Source: a virus
Length of the DNA stretch: 45,796 nt
Direction: 5' to 3' (one strand)
IMG/VR virus record: IMGVR_UViG_3300047321_000782
Location: 1 to 45,796 of that record
Part shown: piece after piece, positions 16,057-24,020 of the stretch
Position numbering within the stretch: position 1 is the stretch's first letter
Layout of the letters: each line of letters starts with the position of its first letter
The notes under the pieces: generated by a model
Told to the model about the DNA's origin: nothing
Databases searched by the model: none
Seen by the model: only the letters and a program-made list of their open reading frames with translations
Translations under genes and position numbers: made by a program

Positions 16057-16187
16057 TCACGTTTATGGGTAAGAAGTGACTACCCAACCCAAGATAGTCG
16101 TGTGCAGCTCTTTGCACCAATCGGCATCGCGAGATGCGGAATGGCATGCTTCAATGTGCACCATTATTTCAATCGACCTTTGCCCTC

Positions 16188-17798
16188 ATGCCGAACAATC
16201 CCGCAATAGACACGACTGTACTGATTACGATTTTAGGGCTGATAGCTGCTGTCTGGGCTGTCGTTCCGACCAGCACGCGCCTGCGCTTTCGGCTGGGTAT
16301 GTCATGGGTTGACTGGTGCGTAGCGATCGGCGTTTTTCTCGTTGTGCACTATCTTGTTTTTGAGGCGTTTTTTCGATCTGTCGGGCTGTATTACAGCTTT
16401 GGCCCTTGGAAGTGGGGGCTAGATAAGGGAAGCTCGGTTTACCTGCTGTTGCTTGGTTTGGGTCTGTACATACTCCTACGTGCACGGAAGCCTAAACTGG
16501 CGAGTCGGAAAATACGAACATTTGAAAAGCTGGTTAATACCCTTCTGCTGACGAAGCGTTATGACGAGCTTTACTCACTCATCGAACCTCATCTTTACAA
16601 GCTTTTTAGACTCACTAAACATCGTCCTATATTGGTCCGCCTAATTAGCAAATTCACTCCTAAGCCACTGATGCAAAAAATGTATTGGAAGAACGGGAGT
16701 TTTGTTACCCAGCCAGTACACGAGGGGAACGTCAAAAAAAAATACCGTTCAATAATCACGAAGATCGCATCGAGGATGGTTGCGCGGAATTCTCTAGCGA
16801 ATAGAGCGCGAGACATTCTAAAAATCCTGCTTAATCAGCCTCAATTTGTTACTTATCTCAGTGTATGTCACCCCCATTTTAGTCTAAAGATTTTGGGGGT
16901 TCGCGAGGTGGTTCGTGAGGATTTCATAGAGCTTTTTGTAACCGCCCTGATGTCTGACAGCAATAGCTTGCTCTACAGCGAGCTGAAAAATAATGAGAAC
17001 TTAAACGGCCGGCATCGACTGGCTCTGCCTCGCTCGAATCGAATCATTTATTTTTTGTTTAAAGACGTGCGTACTGCGGAACGTTTAGGGTTTTACCAAC
17101 CTGTCGGGGGTTGTGTATGCAGGCATCTCGATGAGAATCACAAGCTTATTGAGGCTCACAACCTGCCGCTAGGCTATTACGATCAGTTAGGTCGTTATCG
17201 ATGCCCAGTCTATGCGGGAATAAAGCTTTTCGAAATTATGATTCACGAAGCAATACATCAAGGGGTACAAGATCACCTCTCGCTATTTTATTTCACCCAT
17301 TTCATTGGGAAAATTCTTAAGCAGTTGAGAGAGCAGCAGCCAGAAGACTCGAATGTTGAATGGCCTACTCCCTTTCATTATTTAATTTATCAGATCGTCA
17401 CCATCACAACGCACTGGGTTGTAGACTGCATAGAAGTGGACTATTCCAAGCTCCCTGAGCCGATCATTAGTGCCCCTGATTTCGACCCCCACTACATACC
17501 CAAGCATGCAGCGGAAGCGTTGGGGAACATAACTCAAAAAATTCTATTGTCACCAAAAATTGGCGATCGATTTAAGGGGTATGTACTTGAGATTAGCTTA
17601 GAGGGATTTAATAGAATCCAGAGAGATGAAGGTGCTAGTTCTGTTGCGCAAGCATTTATCAGTTCAATGCTCTGCGGGGGCGGGTACGTTAAGGATGGCT
17701 ATATAAAAGAGTTGTACAGGGTTTACAAAAGACTTGATCATGCCTTGAGATACAAAGTAAGTGATTTTGGTTTGGCGTTAGAGGCCGCTCAGAAGTAG
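16188..17798 (+). CDS. Membrane protein with large soluble domain, candidate effector
   Basis: The 536-residue protein has three likely membrane segments near the N-terminus (TVLITILGLIAAVWAVVP; VDWCVAIGVFLVVHYLVF; VYLLLLGLGLYILLR), then about 430 residues of unrecognised soluble domain with HEAIHQGVQDHLSLFYFTHF and CDP-like landmarks absent. A cysteine-rich short motif, GGCVCRHLDE, lies near the middle. I chose the ATG at 16188; another at 16134 would add 18 residues. It ends at a good terminator. It stands divergently next to the cyclase-like gene, so a signal-gated membrane effector is a reasonable hypothesis, but no known nucleotide-binding domain is visible. Confidence 0.6.
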   Translation: MPNNPAIDTTVLITILGLIAAVWAVVPTSTRLRFRLGMSWVDWCVAIGVFLVVHYLVFEAFFRSVGLYYSFGPWKWGLDKGSSVYLLLLGLGLYILLRARKPKLASRKIRTFEKLVNTLLLTKRYDELYSLIEPHLYKLFRLTKHRPILVRLISKFTPKPLMQKMYWKNGSFVTQPVHEGNVKKKYRSIITKIASRMVARNSLANRARDILKILLNQPQFVTYLSVCHPHFSLKILGVREVVREDFIELFVTALMSDSNSLLYSELKNNENLNGRHRLALPRSNRIIYFLFKDVRTAERLGFYQPVGGCVCRHLDENHKLIEAHNLPLGYYDQLGRYRCPVYAGIKLFEIMIHEAIHQGVQDHLSLFYFTHFIGKILKQLREQQPEDSNVEWPTPFHYLIYQIVTITTHWVVDCIEVDYSKLPEPIISAPDFDPHYIPKHAAEALGNITQKILLSPKIGDRFKGYVLEISLEGFNRIQRDEGASSVAQAFISSMLCGGGYVKDGYIKELYRVYKRLDHALRYKVSDFGLALEAAQK

Positions 17799-17872
17799 TT
17801 GGCGAAAAGCATGAAGCCTAACTGTGTTGCGGTTGTTTTGGCATGTTGCCAAAATCAATTGCAGCCAGAAAT

Positions 17873-17904
17873 GATAAAAGCCCTGGCTAAAAGGGCTTTT
17901 ATAC
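17873..17904. terminator. Rho-independent terminator
   Basis: GATAAAAGCCC and GGGCTTTTATAC form an 11-bp near-perfect stem with a U-rich arm, 75 bp after the membrane-protein stop. It would also end the convergent - strand gene at 17920. Confidence 0.8.
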
Positions 17905-17919
17905 TTTGCGATGACGTAA

Positions 17920-18288
17920 CTATACTATACTAGTAACCATGAAGTGGCTTGCGTCTTGAATTTTAAGGAGATGAACTTTATCTCCGCCTTCGTTCCAAAC
18001 AGGGCTTTTCAGCCCCCAATGAAATCGGTGGCCAGGGTTTCCGTCTACCGTCGTGCATTTCGTATCTTTTCCTACTTCGGTACGAAGGAATATGCGATCA
18101 CCTTTTTTTACTTGGTAGTTTGGAAAGATAAAAACATGTCGATGCTTGTTACTGGGGCTGCCGTCACTGCTAAATGTTTCATCCATAACCATGTAGCCTT
18201 GAAGGTTACAGTCTTTTTTTGCGAGTATATTAACGTACTCCTGATTTACATCTCCCTGCCCCGAAACTTTTCTGATTTCTAAATCCAT
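17920..18288 (-). CDS. Lamin-tail-domain-like small protein
   Basis: The 122-residue protein follows the lamin tail domain pattern: NQEYVNILAKKDCNLQGYMV, then HVFIFPNYQVKKGDRIFLRT, strand by strand as in bacterial LTD proteins (E-Y-V-x-I-x-N, D-L-x-G, F-x-F-P, L/V-x-x-G-x-x-V/I). Such domains are small immunoglobulin-like folds, often extracellular or attached to nucleases. No signal peptide or second domain is seen. It belongs to the cargo between tube and tail chaperone genes. The function is unknown. Confidence 0.55.
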   Translation of the reverse strand: MDLEIRKVSGQGDVNQEYVNILAKKDCNLQGYMVMDETFSSDGSPSNKHRHVFIFPNYQVKKGDRIFLRTEVGKDTKCTTVDGNPGHRFHWGLKSPVWNEGGDKVHLLKIQDASHFMVTSIV

Positions 18289-18494
18289 TAAAATATTTCC
18301 CTTGCTATAAAATTAACGTAATGGGCACAACGCCATTACTGGCTATAGATTAGCTCGAAAGGCACTGAAGGGGTAGTGGTCTCGACTATGAGGCAGAGTC
18401 ACCATAGATTTCCTACATCATCGTTACGATGTCGCAATAGGATTTCGTGCGCCCACTATCATCGAAGATGAATATCAACAATAGCTTTGCACTA

Positions 18495-19019
18495 TTAAGA
18501 ACTACCTATATTCCTGTTGTACCTCGCCAACTGATCCTCACCCCCCACCCGAAAAATATTCGCTAAATAATCCAGCAGCACCACCTCTTCACCATTGATC
18601 ATCTGCCGCACATACGTCGCCGAAAACGGCGTCTCGTACTTCGTCGGATCCCGCGGTTTATGCGTGCCCAACTGGTACTCCTTCCCGGTGATGGTCATGG
18701 TCGTCACTAACGGCACCTCATTCACCAGCCCGCCGTTGTTGAACACTTGCACATTCGACCGGCACTGCAACTGCACACTCTTGAACGGCGTCACCAGCTT
18801 CCTGGCGGCCTCCACATACAAGCTGTTCCAAGTGATTTTCCCTTCCAGCTTATCGATGCCATCCGGTAACTCAATCAGCCCGACCATGCCCAGCCCTTGA
18901 AAGTCGCTCATGACGGTTTTGATGGTGCCCAGGTCAATCTCTTCACACTTGCCAAAGTAGCTGGCGCCATCGAGGTAGAGGTTGGCGTTGGAGATGCGGT
19001 GTGCGCTGAAGCCTGCCAT
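18495..19019 (-). CDS. Major tail tube protein
   Basis: The 174-residue protein fits the P2 FII/Mu gpM-type tube family: FSAHRISNANLYLDGASYFG, then LPDGIDKLEGKITWNSLY, then VTTMTITGKEYQLGTHKPRD. Subunits stack into the inner tube through which DNA passes. It directly follows the sheath gene, the conserved order in contractile tails. It is the last gene of its late block; a cargo gene region lies below. Confidence 0.9.
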   Translation of the reverse strand: MAGFSAHRISNANLYLDGASYFGKCEEIDLGTIKTVMSDFQGLGMVGLIELPDGIDKLEGKITWNSLYVEAARKLVTPFKSVQLQCRSNVQVFNNGGLVNEVPLVTTMTITGKEYQLGTHKPRDPTKYETPFSATYVRQMINGEEVVLLDYLANIFRVGGEDQLARYNRNIGSS

Positions 19020-20441
19020 TTATACGGTCCCCAGGTTGACGAGGTAGTCGCCGGTGATTTCGGTTTCGAAGGTGCCGCGTTCGAACGGTAGCGGTACGGT
19101 GAGTTTGTAGTTGAACAGTGCGTGGCCCTGTTCGAGTTCGGTGCTGGGGTTGCGCGCGGGGTCGTACCAGCATTCGCCGCCGACCAGGGCGCCGTCGCCG
19201 ATGAGTTTGCGCAGGAACAGGTTGACGCTTTCGGTGAGGCTGGTGATGAGCGCGGTGGTGATGGGCTGGTCGACGAACTGTAAGGCGCTGTAGCGGATGG
19301 ATTCATCGATGACGTCTTTGGTGCGGCGCACGTTTTCGAAGTTGCGCATGTGGGTGACGCTGGGCCATGCGGCGGTGCGGTTGCCCCACAGGCGCAGGCC
19401 GGTGCCGTAAGCGTTGAAGACGGTGGTGATGCCGTTTTCGTTGAGCAAATTAACCTCGCTGTGGGGGTCGTCGATGCGTGCGGTTAATGGGCGTTCGAGG
19501 CCGTTGACGCCGAGCAGTGGCTGGTTGGAGCTGCTCCACCAGTAGCCGTGGTCGTTGTCGATTTTGGCGCGCAGGCCGGCGGCGCGGATGGACAGCGGTT
19601 GCAGGCGTTCGCCGTTGCTGGCGGCGTCGTAGACGCGCACGTGGGGATAGCACAGGCGCACGCGATCGCTGCTGGTGTTGAAGTTGATGTCGCCGGCCGG
19701 GCCGCGCCCGGCGAGTACTTGTTGGACGGTGGCGCCGATGGGGGCATCTATATAGGCGACGCCGCCGACTTGGCTGGCGGCGACGGTCAGTTCTGCGGTG
19801 ACGGGGTTGAGGGTGCTGAAGCCTGGGGCGATGAAGAGTTTGGGGAAGAAGCCCAAGTGGTTGTAGCTGTCTTGAAAGGCTTTGAGGCCGGTGCGTCGGC
19901 CGGCCTTGTTGAGGCTGCCGATGATGTCGGCGGCGCTGACTTTGGCGGGGTCGGTGTAGGTGTAGCCGACTTTGATGGGGGCGTTGGTGGGGATGGTGCC
20001 GGTGGCGAGTCGGGTGATTTGGCCGGTCGCCAAGGACGCGATGTAGTCGGTGCCTGGCTGGTAGGCGTCGGTGCCTTCGGCGGGCATCAGTTGTAGCTGT
20101 TGCAGTGCGGTGTGTTCGAGTTGCAGTGGGTTGTTGTCGGCGAACTGTTTGCGGCCGGTGACGGTGCTGTGGTGGATGGCCGGGTCGAGGACGTTGACGA
20201 CGAGTACGGTGCCGGCGCCGAAGTCATAAATGCCTTGCAGGGCTTCGGGGATGCTGTGGCCGGTGGTGTGTGGGCCGAACTGGGCAGCGTGGGTGTCGTT
20301 GAGGCACAGGGTCAGTTCGTTGATGGGGCCGGTGGGCGCGGTGCCGACCAAGGCGATGACGGCCGATTTGACGACGCGGATGGGACGCGGACCGCGCTCG
20401 ATTTCGGTGGTTTCGATGCCGTGCAGGTAGTTGGCGGGCAT
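19020..20441 (-). CDS. Tail sheath protein
   Basis: The 473-residue protein starts MPANYLHGIETTEIERGPRP, characteristic of P2/Mu-type sheaths, with VIALVGTAPTGP next and a C-terminal domain with NFENVRRTKDVIDESIRYSA and a final beta-rich segment. Sheath subunits contract to drive the tube into the cell. It precedes the tube gene with no gap. Confidence 0.95.
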   Translation of the reverse strand: MPANYLHGIETTEIERGPRPIRVVKSAVIALVGTAPTGPINELTLCLNDTHAAQFGPHTTGHSIPEALQGIYDFGAGTVLVVNVLDPAIHHSTVTGRKQFADNNPLQLEHTALQQLQLMPAEGTDAYQPGTDYIASLATGQITRLATGTIPTNAPIKVGYTYTDPAKVSAADIIGSLNKAGRRTGLKAFQDSYNHLGFFPKLFIAPGFSTLNPVTAELTVAASQVGGVAYIDAPIGATVQQVLAGRGPAGDINFNTSSDRVRLCYPHVRVYDAASNGERLQPLSIRAAGLRAKIDNDHGYWWSSSNQPLLGVNGLERPLTARIDDPHSEVNLLNENGITTVFNAYGTGLRLWGNRTAAWPSVTHMRNFENVRRTKDVIDESIRYSALQFVDQPITTALITSLTESVNLFLRKLIGDGALVGGECWYDPARNPSTELEQGHALFNYKLTVPLPFERGTFETEITGDYLVNLGTV

Positions 20442-20444
20442 GGG

Positions 20445-20678
20445 TTATTCGTCCTTGGCGGGTGGTTGTGGCTTGGGCGTTTTGACGGCCGGTCTTGTGT
20501 GGATAGGCAGCGGTTGCAGGTGCTTGAGGGCGAGCAGGACGCGGGTGTAGTCGTGGTCGGCGGGCAGTTCGACGGGCTCGCCGGGGTGCAGTTGTATGTC
20601 GAGCGATGGCTGGGTGTTGTCGAGGCGCAGCGAGACGCCGCTGGGTGGGCCGTTGTAGCGATAGCGCGTGAAGGTCAT
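20445..20678 (-). CDS. Small conserved phage protein before the sheath
   Basis: The 77-residue protein (MTFTRYRYNGPPSGVSLRLD at the start, then HPGEPVELPADHDYTRVLLA) overlaps the end of the gp37-like gene by 4 nt and ends 4 nt before the sheath gene. The position matches the small DUF2635-type proteins that precede the sheath in Mu-like phages (Mu gp38). The C-terminus is proline/lysine-rich. No biochemical role is known. Confidence 0.65.
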   Translation of the reverse strand: MTFTRYRYNGPPSGVSLRLDNTQPSLDIQLHPGEPVELPADHDYTRVLLALKHLQPLPIHTRPAVKTPKPQPPAKDE

Positions 20679-21160
20679 GGGGTTTGCTCGAATTCTGGGT
20701 GTTTGAGTAAGGGGCCGTGCTGGTCGATGTTGGCTTGCAGTTGGGTGGCGCGGGTGACGTAGTCCTGGGCGTATTGCCAGACGCCGTTGCTGTGGCCGAT
20801 GAAGTGTTCGGCGAGCGGACGGCAGGCTTGGTCGGTGTGTGGCGGGCACCACCCGGTGAGGCTGGCGCGCAGTTGGTCGAGGTGGCTGATGACGCCGTCG
20901 GTGCCGTTGAGTTGGCGAAAGATGAGGGTCAGGCGCAGGACGATCTGGCGGGCCTGGACGGTGGCGTCGAGGCTTTCGGTGTGGCCGAAGGTGGATTTGC
21001 CGTAGGCCAGCAGGACGGCGCCGCGGGGGTGGTTGAGGCGGTATTGCTGGGGGTTCTCGGGGAAGCGTTCGACGATGAGTTGCTGGCCGAAATCGGCTTG
21101 CAGTCGGCCGAGCATGGCGTCCATGAGTTGTTCGGTCTGGGTGTTGGGCGTTGGGCTCAT
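20675..21160 (-). CDS. Mu gp37-like protein
   Basis: The 161-residue protein resembles Mu gp37: LMDAMLGRLQADFGQQLIVE at the start and ARQIVLRLTLIFRQLNGTDG, then LDQLRASLTGWCPP in the middle. The family lies between head and sheath genes and is likely a head-tail joining or tail completion protein. It overlaps the gp36-like gene by 4 nt. Confidence 0.75.
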   Translation of the reverse strand: MSPTPNTQTEQLMDAMLGRLQADFGQQLIVERFPENPQQYRLNHPRGAVLLAYGKSTFGHTESLDATVQARQIVLRLTLIFRQLNGTDGVISHLDQLRASLTGWCPPHTDQACRPLAEHFIGHSNGVWQYAQDYVTRATQLQANIDQHGPLLKHPEFEQTP

Positions 21161-21591
21161 GGGTAGCCCTCCCAGACCTGTGCAGTGAACTGTTGCGGGC
21201 GTGCGCGCACGCGGATTTCACCGGGCTCGGGCATGGCGTGACCGCTGGGCAGGCCGAGGGTGATGACGCCGTCGCGGATGCTTTCGAGCAGTTTGAGGGT
21301 GTCTTTGCGGGCGCTGATGACGGCGTCGGGTAAGGCGCCTTCGGGGCGACGCTGGTAGAGCCAGTGCCGAGCCAGATAAAGCACGGCGTCACGCAGGACG
21401 GTGGGCACTGGATCGAGCGGTAGTTGGTAGCGGCCGCGCAGGTAGCCGTCGACGAGTTCTTCGGCCTGGCGGACGCTGTTGGCGATGACGTTTTCGTCGG
21501 GCTGCCGGGCGGCCGGGTCGTCGTTGGAAAGTTGGGTGAGTGTGATTAGCGGGATGGCGTTGCCGAGGTCGGCGCGGGTGCAGTAGCGCAT
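21157..21591 (-). CDS. Mu gp36-like protein (DUF1320)
   Basis: The 144-residue protein has the DUF1320 pattern: MRYCTRADLGNAIP at the N-terminus, then VRQAEELVDGYLRGRYQLPL and LRDAVLYLARHWLYQRRPEG. In Mu this protein follows the capsid gene and probably acts as the head-tail adaptor. It starts 3 nt below the capsid stop. Confidence 0.85.
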   Translation of the reverse strand: MRYCTRADLGNAIPLITLTQLSNDDPAARQPDENVIANSVRQAEELVDGYLRGRYQLPLDPVPTVLRDAVLYLARHWLYQRRPEGALPDAVISARKDTLKLLESIRDGVITLGLPSGHAMPEPGEIRVRARPQQFTAQVWEGYP

Positions 21592-21594
21592 GGG

Positions 21595-22575
21595 TCAGCC
21601 GGCCTTGAGTTCGACGAGGGCTTCGGGGAATAAGCACAGGGCCAGGGGGTTGGCTTGGGCTTCGAGGTCCCAGCCTTTGCCCATTTTGCGCGGCTCGGCT
21701 TTGCTGTAGTACGGCTGGCCGAGGGTGTTGACGGTTTCGTTGTAGTTGGCCGGGGCGTTGAACAGGCGGAAGACGCCACGGGCGACGGGAAAGACTTGGG
21801 CGACGTCGGCGGGGATGAAGCGTTGGCCGCTGACGGTGACGTCGTATTCGATGAATTGGATGCCGCCGAAGGTGAAGCCGTTGCGCAGGTCGCCGCCGAT
21901 GCGGTCTTGGGCTTCTTGGTAGTGGGCGAAGGCTTCTTTGACTTTGGCGTGGTCGGTGAAGGCGTCGAACCAGTCGGGCCCGCAGAAGGATCGGAAGCCG
22001 GTGACCATGACGCCGCCGAGTTTGGATTCGGCGTGGCGCTTGGCGTCGAGGCAGGCTTTGCGCACGTTGGTGCCGGGGCTGCCGAGGGCGACGGTGACGC
22101 TTTTTTGTTGGACGTCGAATTCGTCGAAGAGGTCGAAGAGCAGCGAGCCGTCGGCGTCGAGCAGTTGGCCGCGCAAAGCACCGACGCGCTGGAATTCGCG
22201 GGTGGTTTCGATGCTGTTTTTGAGGTCTTGCAGGTGGTCGTTGATGACGGTGGCGATGGGCGCGGTGGCGCTCTCTTGGCCGAAGGCGGCGATGCCTTGC
22301 AACTGGCTGGGCAGGATGGGCCGGCTGATGGGCAGGTGCAGGGTTTCGAAGGTGCGGCGTTTGCGTTTGTTGCCTTTGACGGGGGCCGGGTCGTCGTTGC
22401 GTGAGGTGTTGGGCACGAGGACGAGGCGGCCTTCGCGTTCGTCGATGATGACGCTGGTGCTGGTGACGCCTTTTTCGTCGAACAGGCCCATGGCGCCGAC
22501 TTTGCCGGGGATGGCCGGGAGTTTGTTAACGGCGGCGGTGAGGTTGGCGACGGTGAAGAGGTCTTGCAGGTTCAT
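21595..22575 (-). CDS. Major capsid protein (phage_cap_E family)
   Basis: The 326-residue protein fits the lambda gpE-like capsid family: LQDLFTVANLTAAVNKLPAI, GVTSTSVIIDEREGRLVLVP, then SVTVALGSPGTNV and RFIPADVAQVFPVARGVFRL. It forms the shell together with the decoration protein encoded just upstream. Mu itself uses a different capsid family, so this is a lambda-like head gene within a Mu-like set, as in several Pseudomonas and BcepMu-type phages. Confidence 0.9.
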   Translation of the reverse strand: MNLQDLFTVANLTAAVNKLPAIPGKVGAMGLFDEKGVTSTSVIIDEREGRLVLVPNTSRNDDPAPVKGNKRKRRTFETLHLPISRPILPSQLQGIAAFGQESATAPIATVINDHLQDLKNSIETTREFQRVGALRGQLLDADGSLLFDLFDEFDVQQKSVTVALGSPGTNVRKACLDAKRHAESKLGGVMVTGFRSFCGPDWFDAFTDHAKVKEAFAHYQEAQDRIGGDLRNGFTFGGIQFIEYDVTVSGQRFIPADVAQVFPVARGVFRLFNAPANYNETVNTLGQPYYSKAEPRKMGKGWDLEAQANPLALCLFPEALVELKAG

Positions 22576-22587
22576 GGGGTGGCTCCG

Positions 22588-22956
22588 TTATAGGGTGGCG
22601 CGGGCGACGATGCCTTGGGCGTTGAGGTCGTCGAGGGCGGCGGCTTTTTGCGGCTCGGTGATGCCGGGCGGCCAGACGAGTTCGGGCAATGCGAGGACGG
22701 CGCCGCGGGCGATGACGACGGCGGGTGTGTCGCCGGCGGTGGCGTCGATGTGTTCGGCGAGGACGGCGACGGCTTTGTTGGCTGAGTCCGCGCCGGCTGG
22801 GTCGAGGGCCTGGTATTTGCCGGCGACGTTGGCGAGAACTTGGCCGAGGGCGTAGTCGCTGGCGCCCAGCAGCGTGATGCGGTCTTTGGTCCAGCCGGGG
22901 CTTACTTGTACGAGCAGCAGGTCGCCGAGGTCTTTGGGTTGGTTGAAGGTGGCCAC
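22588..22956 (-). CDS. Head decoration protein (lambda gpD-like)
   Basis: The 122-residue protein fits the HDPD/gpD family: KDRITLLGASDYALGQVLAN near the start, then AVLAEHIDATAGDTPAVVIA and ARGAVLALPELVWPPGI. Trimers of such proteins stabilise the expanded capsid. It lies between protease and capsid genes, the standard order. Confidence 0.9.
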   Translation of the reverse strand: MATFNQPKDLGDLLLVQVSPGWTKDRITLLGASDYALGQVLANVAGKYQALDPAGADSANKAVAVLAEHIDATAGDTPAVVIARGAVLALPELVWPPGITEPQKAAALDDLNAQGIVARATL

Positions 22957-22958
22957 GG

Positions 22959-23840
22959 TTAGCCCTGCCTTTTCGTGCGCGCTTCGGCGTCGGCGAGCAA
23001 GGGGTTGGTGGTTGGATTAGGTGTGTTGTTGGCGCGGTGTTGGGTGGCGATTTCGGTGAAGCTGATGGCGCCGGTGAGGTCTTTGAAGAGGGTTTTGAGG
23101 CCTTCGGTTAACGGTTGGCGCTGCTCGCCTTCGCCGAATTGCAACGGTGTTGCTCCGGATTGGGCAGCGTTGAGGGCGGCGATGACGACGGGCGCGTGCA
23201 GCGGCTTCATGCCGGCGGCGACGAGTTGTTCGGCGTAGGCGACGCTGGTGGTGTTGATGGCTTGTTGGGCGGCGGCGCGGGCGGTTTGGTCGCGTTGGGC
23301 GAGTTCGTTTTTTAGGCGTTGGTTTTCTGCCTGGAGGGTGTCGGTGTCGGGCAACTTGGCTGGGGGCGTTTGGGGGCTGGGTTGTGGTGGCGGCGCTGCG
23401 GGGGCGCTTTCGCTGAAGTGGATGACGCCGGGTTCGGCTTCGGCCAGTTCGATGGGGCGCAGGCCTTTGACGGCGGGCGGCTGGGCGCCGAGGAAGCCGA
23501 CGTGGCGCAGGTAGTAGACGCCGGGCACGGGGTTGTTGGGCGCGGTTGGGTGGTAGAAGGAGGCGGAGATTTTTTTGTAGCGGCCGGCGGCGAGTTGTTC
23601 GGCGAAGCTGGGGTCGATTTGTTGGGGGGTGGCGATGAGGCCTTCGGCGGTGGCGCTGAGGGTTTGGACCCAGCCGGCTGCGGGGGTGTTGTGTTGGGGG
23701 TGGCCGATGACTAGCGGGGCTTCGTGGAGGGTTGGGTTGTAGGCGGCTACGGTGGCGGTTAGGTCGGTGGCGGTGAAGTTTAGGGTGGTGCCGCAGGAGG
23801 CGGTGTGGAGGCCGGGTTTGAAGATGTGGAGGGGGTTCAT
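22959..23840 (-). CDS. Head maturation protease and scaffold (Mu gpI-like)
   Basis: The 293-residue protein has an N-terminal Mu-I-type protease domain (HEAPLVIGHPQHNTPAAGWV; GRYKKISASFYHPTAPNNPV, where the serine after ISA is the likely nucleophile). From about residue 145 it becomes a Pro-rich linker, then a coiled coil (QAENQRLKNELAQRDQTARA) that serves as scaffold. Mu makes the scaffold from an internal start in the same gene; that may apply here. It is first in its late block, about 55 nt below the promoter motif at 23895. Confidence 0.88.
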   Translation of the reverse strand: MNPLHIFKPGLHTASCGTTLNFTATDLTATVAAYNPTLHEAPLVIGHPQHNTPAAGWVQTLSATAEGLIATPQQIDPSFAEQLAAGRYKKISASFYHPTAPNNPVPGVYYLRHVGFLGAQPPAVKGLRPIELAEAEPGVIHFSESAPAAPPPQPSPQTPPAKLPDTDTLQAENQRLKNELAQRDQTARAAAQQAINTTSVAYAEQLVAAGMKPLHAPVVIAALNAAQSGATPLQFGEGEQRQPLTEGLKTLFKDLTGAISFTEIATQHRANNTPNPTTNPLLADAEARTKRQG

Positions 23841-23894
23841 GGGGTGCGCTGCCAGAGGGATGGTGTGCGCAGTTTGGGGTGGTGGTTTGGGTGA

Positions 23895-23917
23895 GGCTTT
23901 TAATCGGGTTTAGGGAG
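23895..23917 (-). promoter_or_regulatory. Candidate late promoter/activator site B
   Basis: The + strand reads GGCTTTTAATCGGGTTTAGG, then GAG. It differs from the copy at 37647 by one base in the core. The gene below on the - strand is the protease/scaffold; the neighbour on the other side (24021) is convergent, which fixes the direction of use. Confidence 0.65.
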
Positions 23918-24020
23918 TACATGTGATGCGGTGATTGAGTCAGAAACTGGCAAAAAGGAGCGCCATTATTGAGATCACTCCTTTGAGCCCGGTTGACGGT
24001 TGAGACCGTCTGACTACTGG

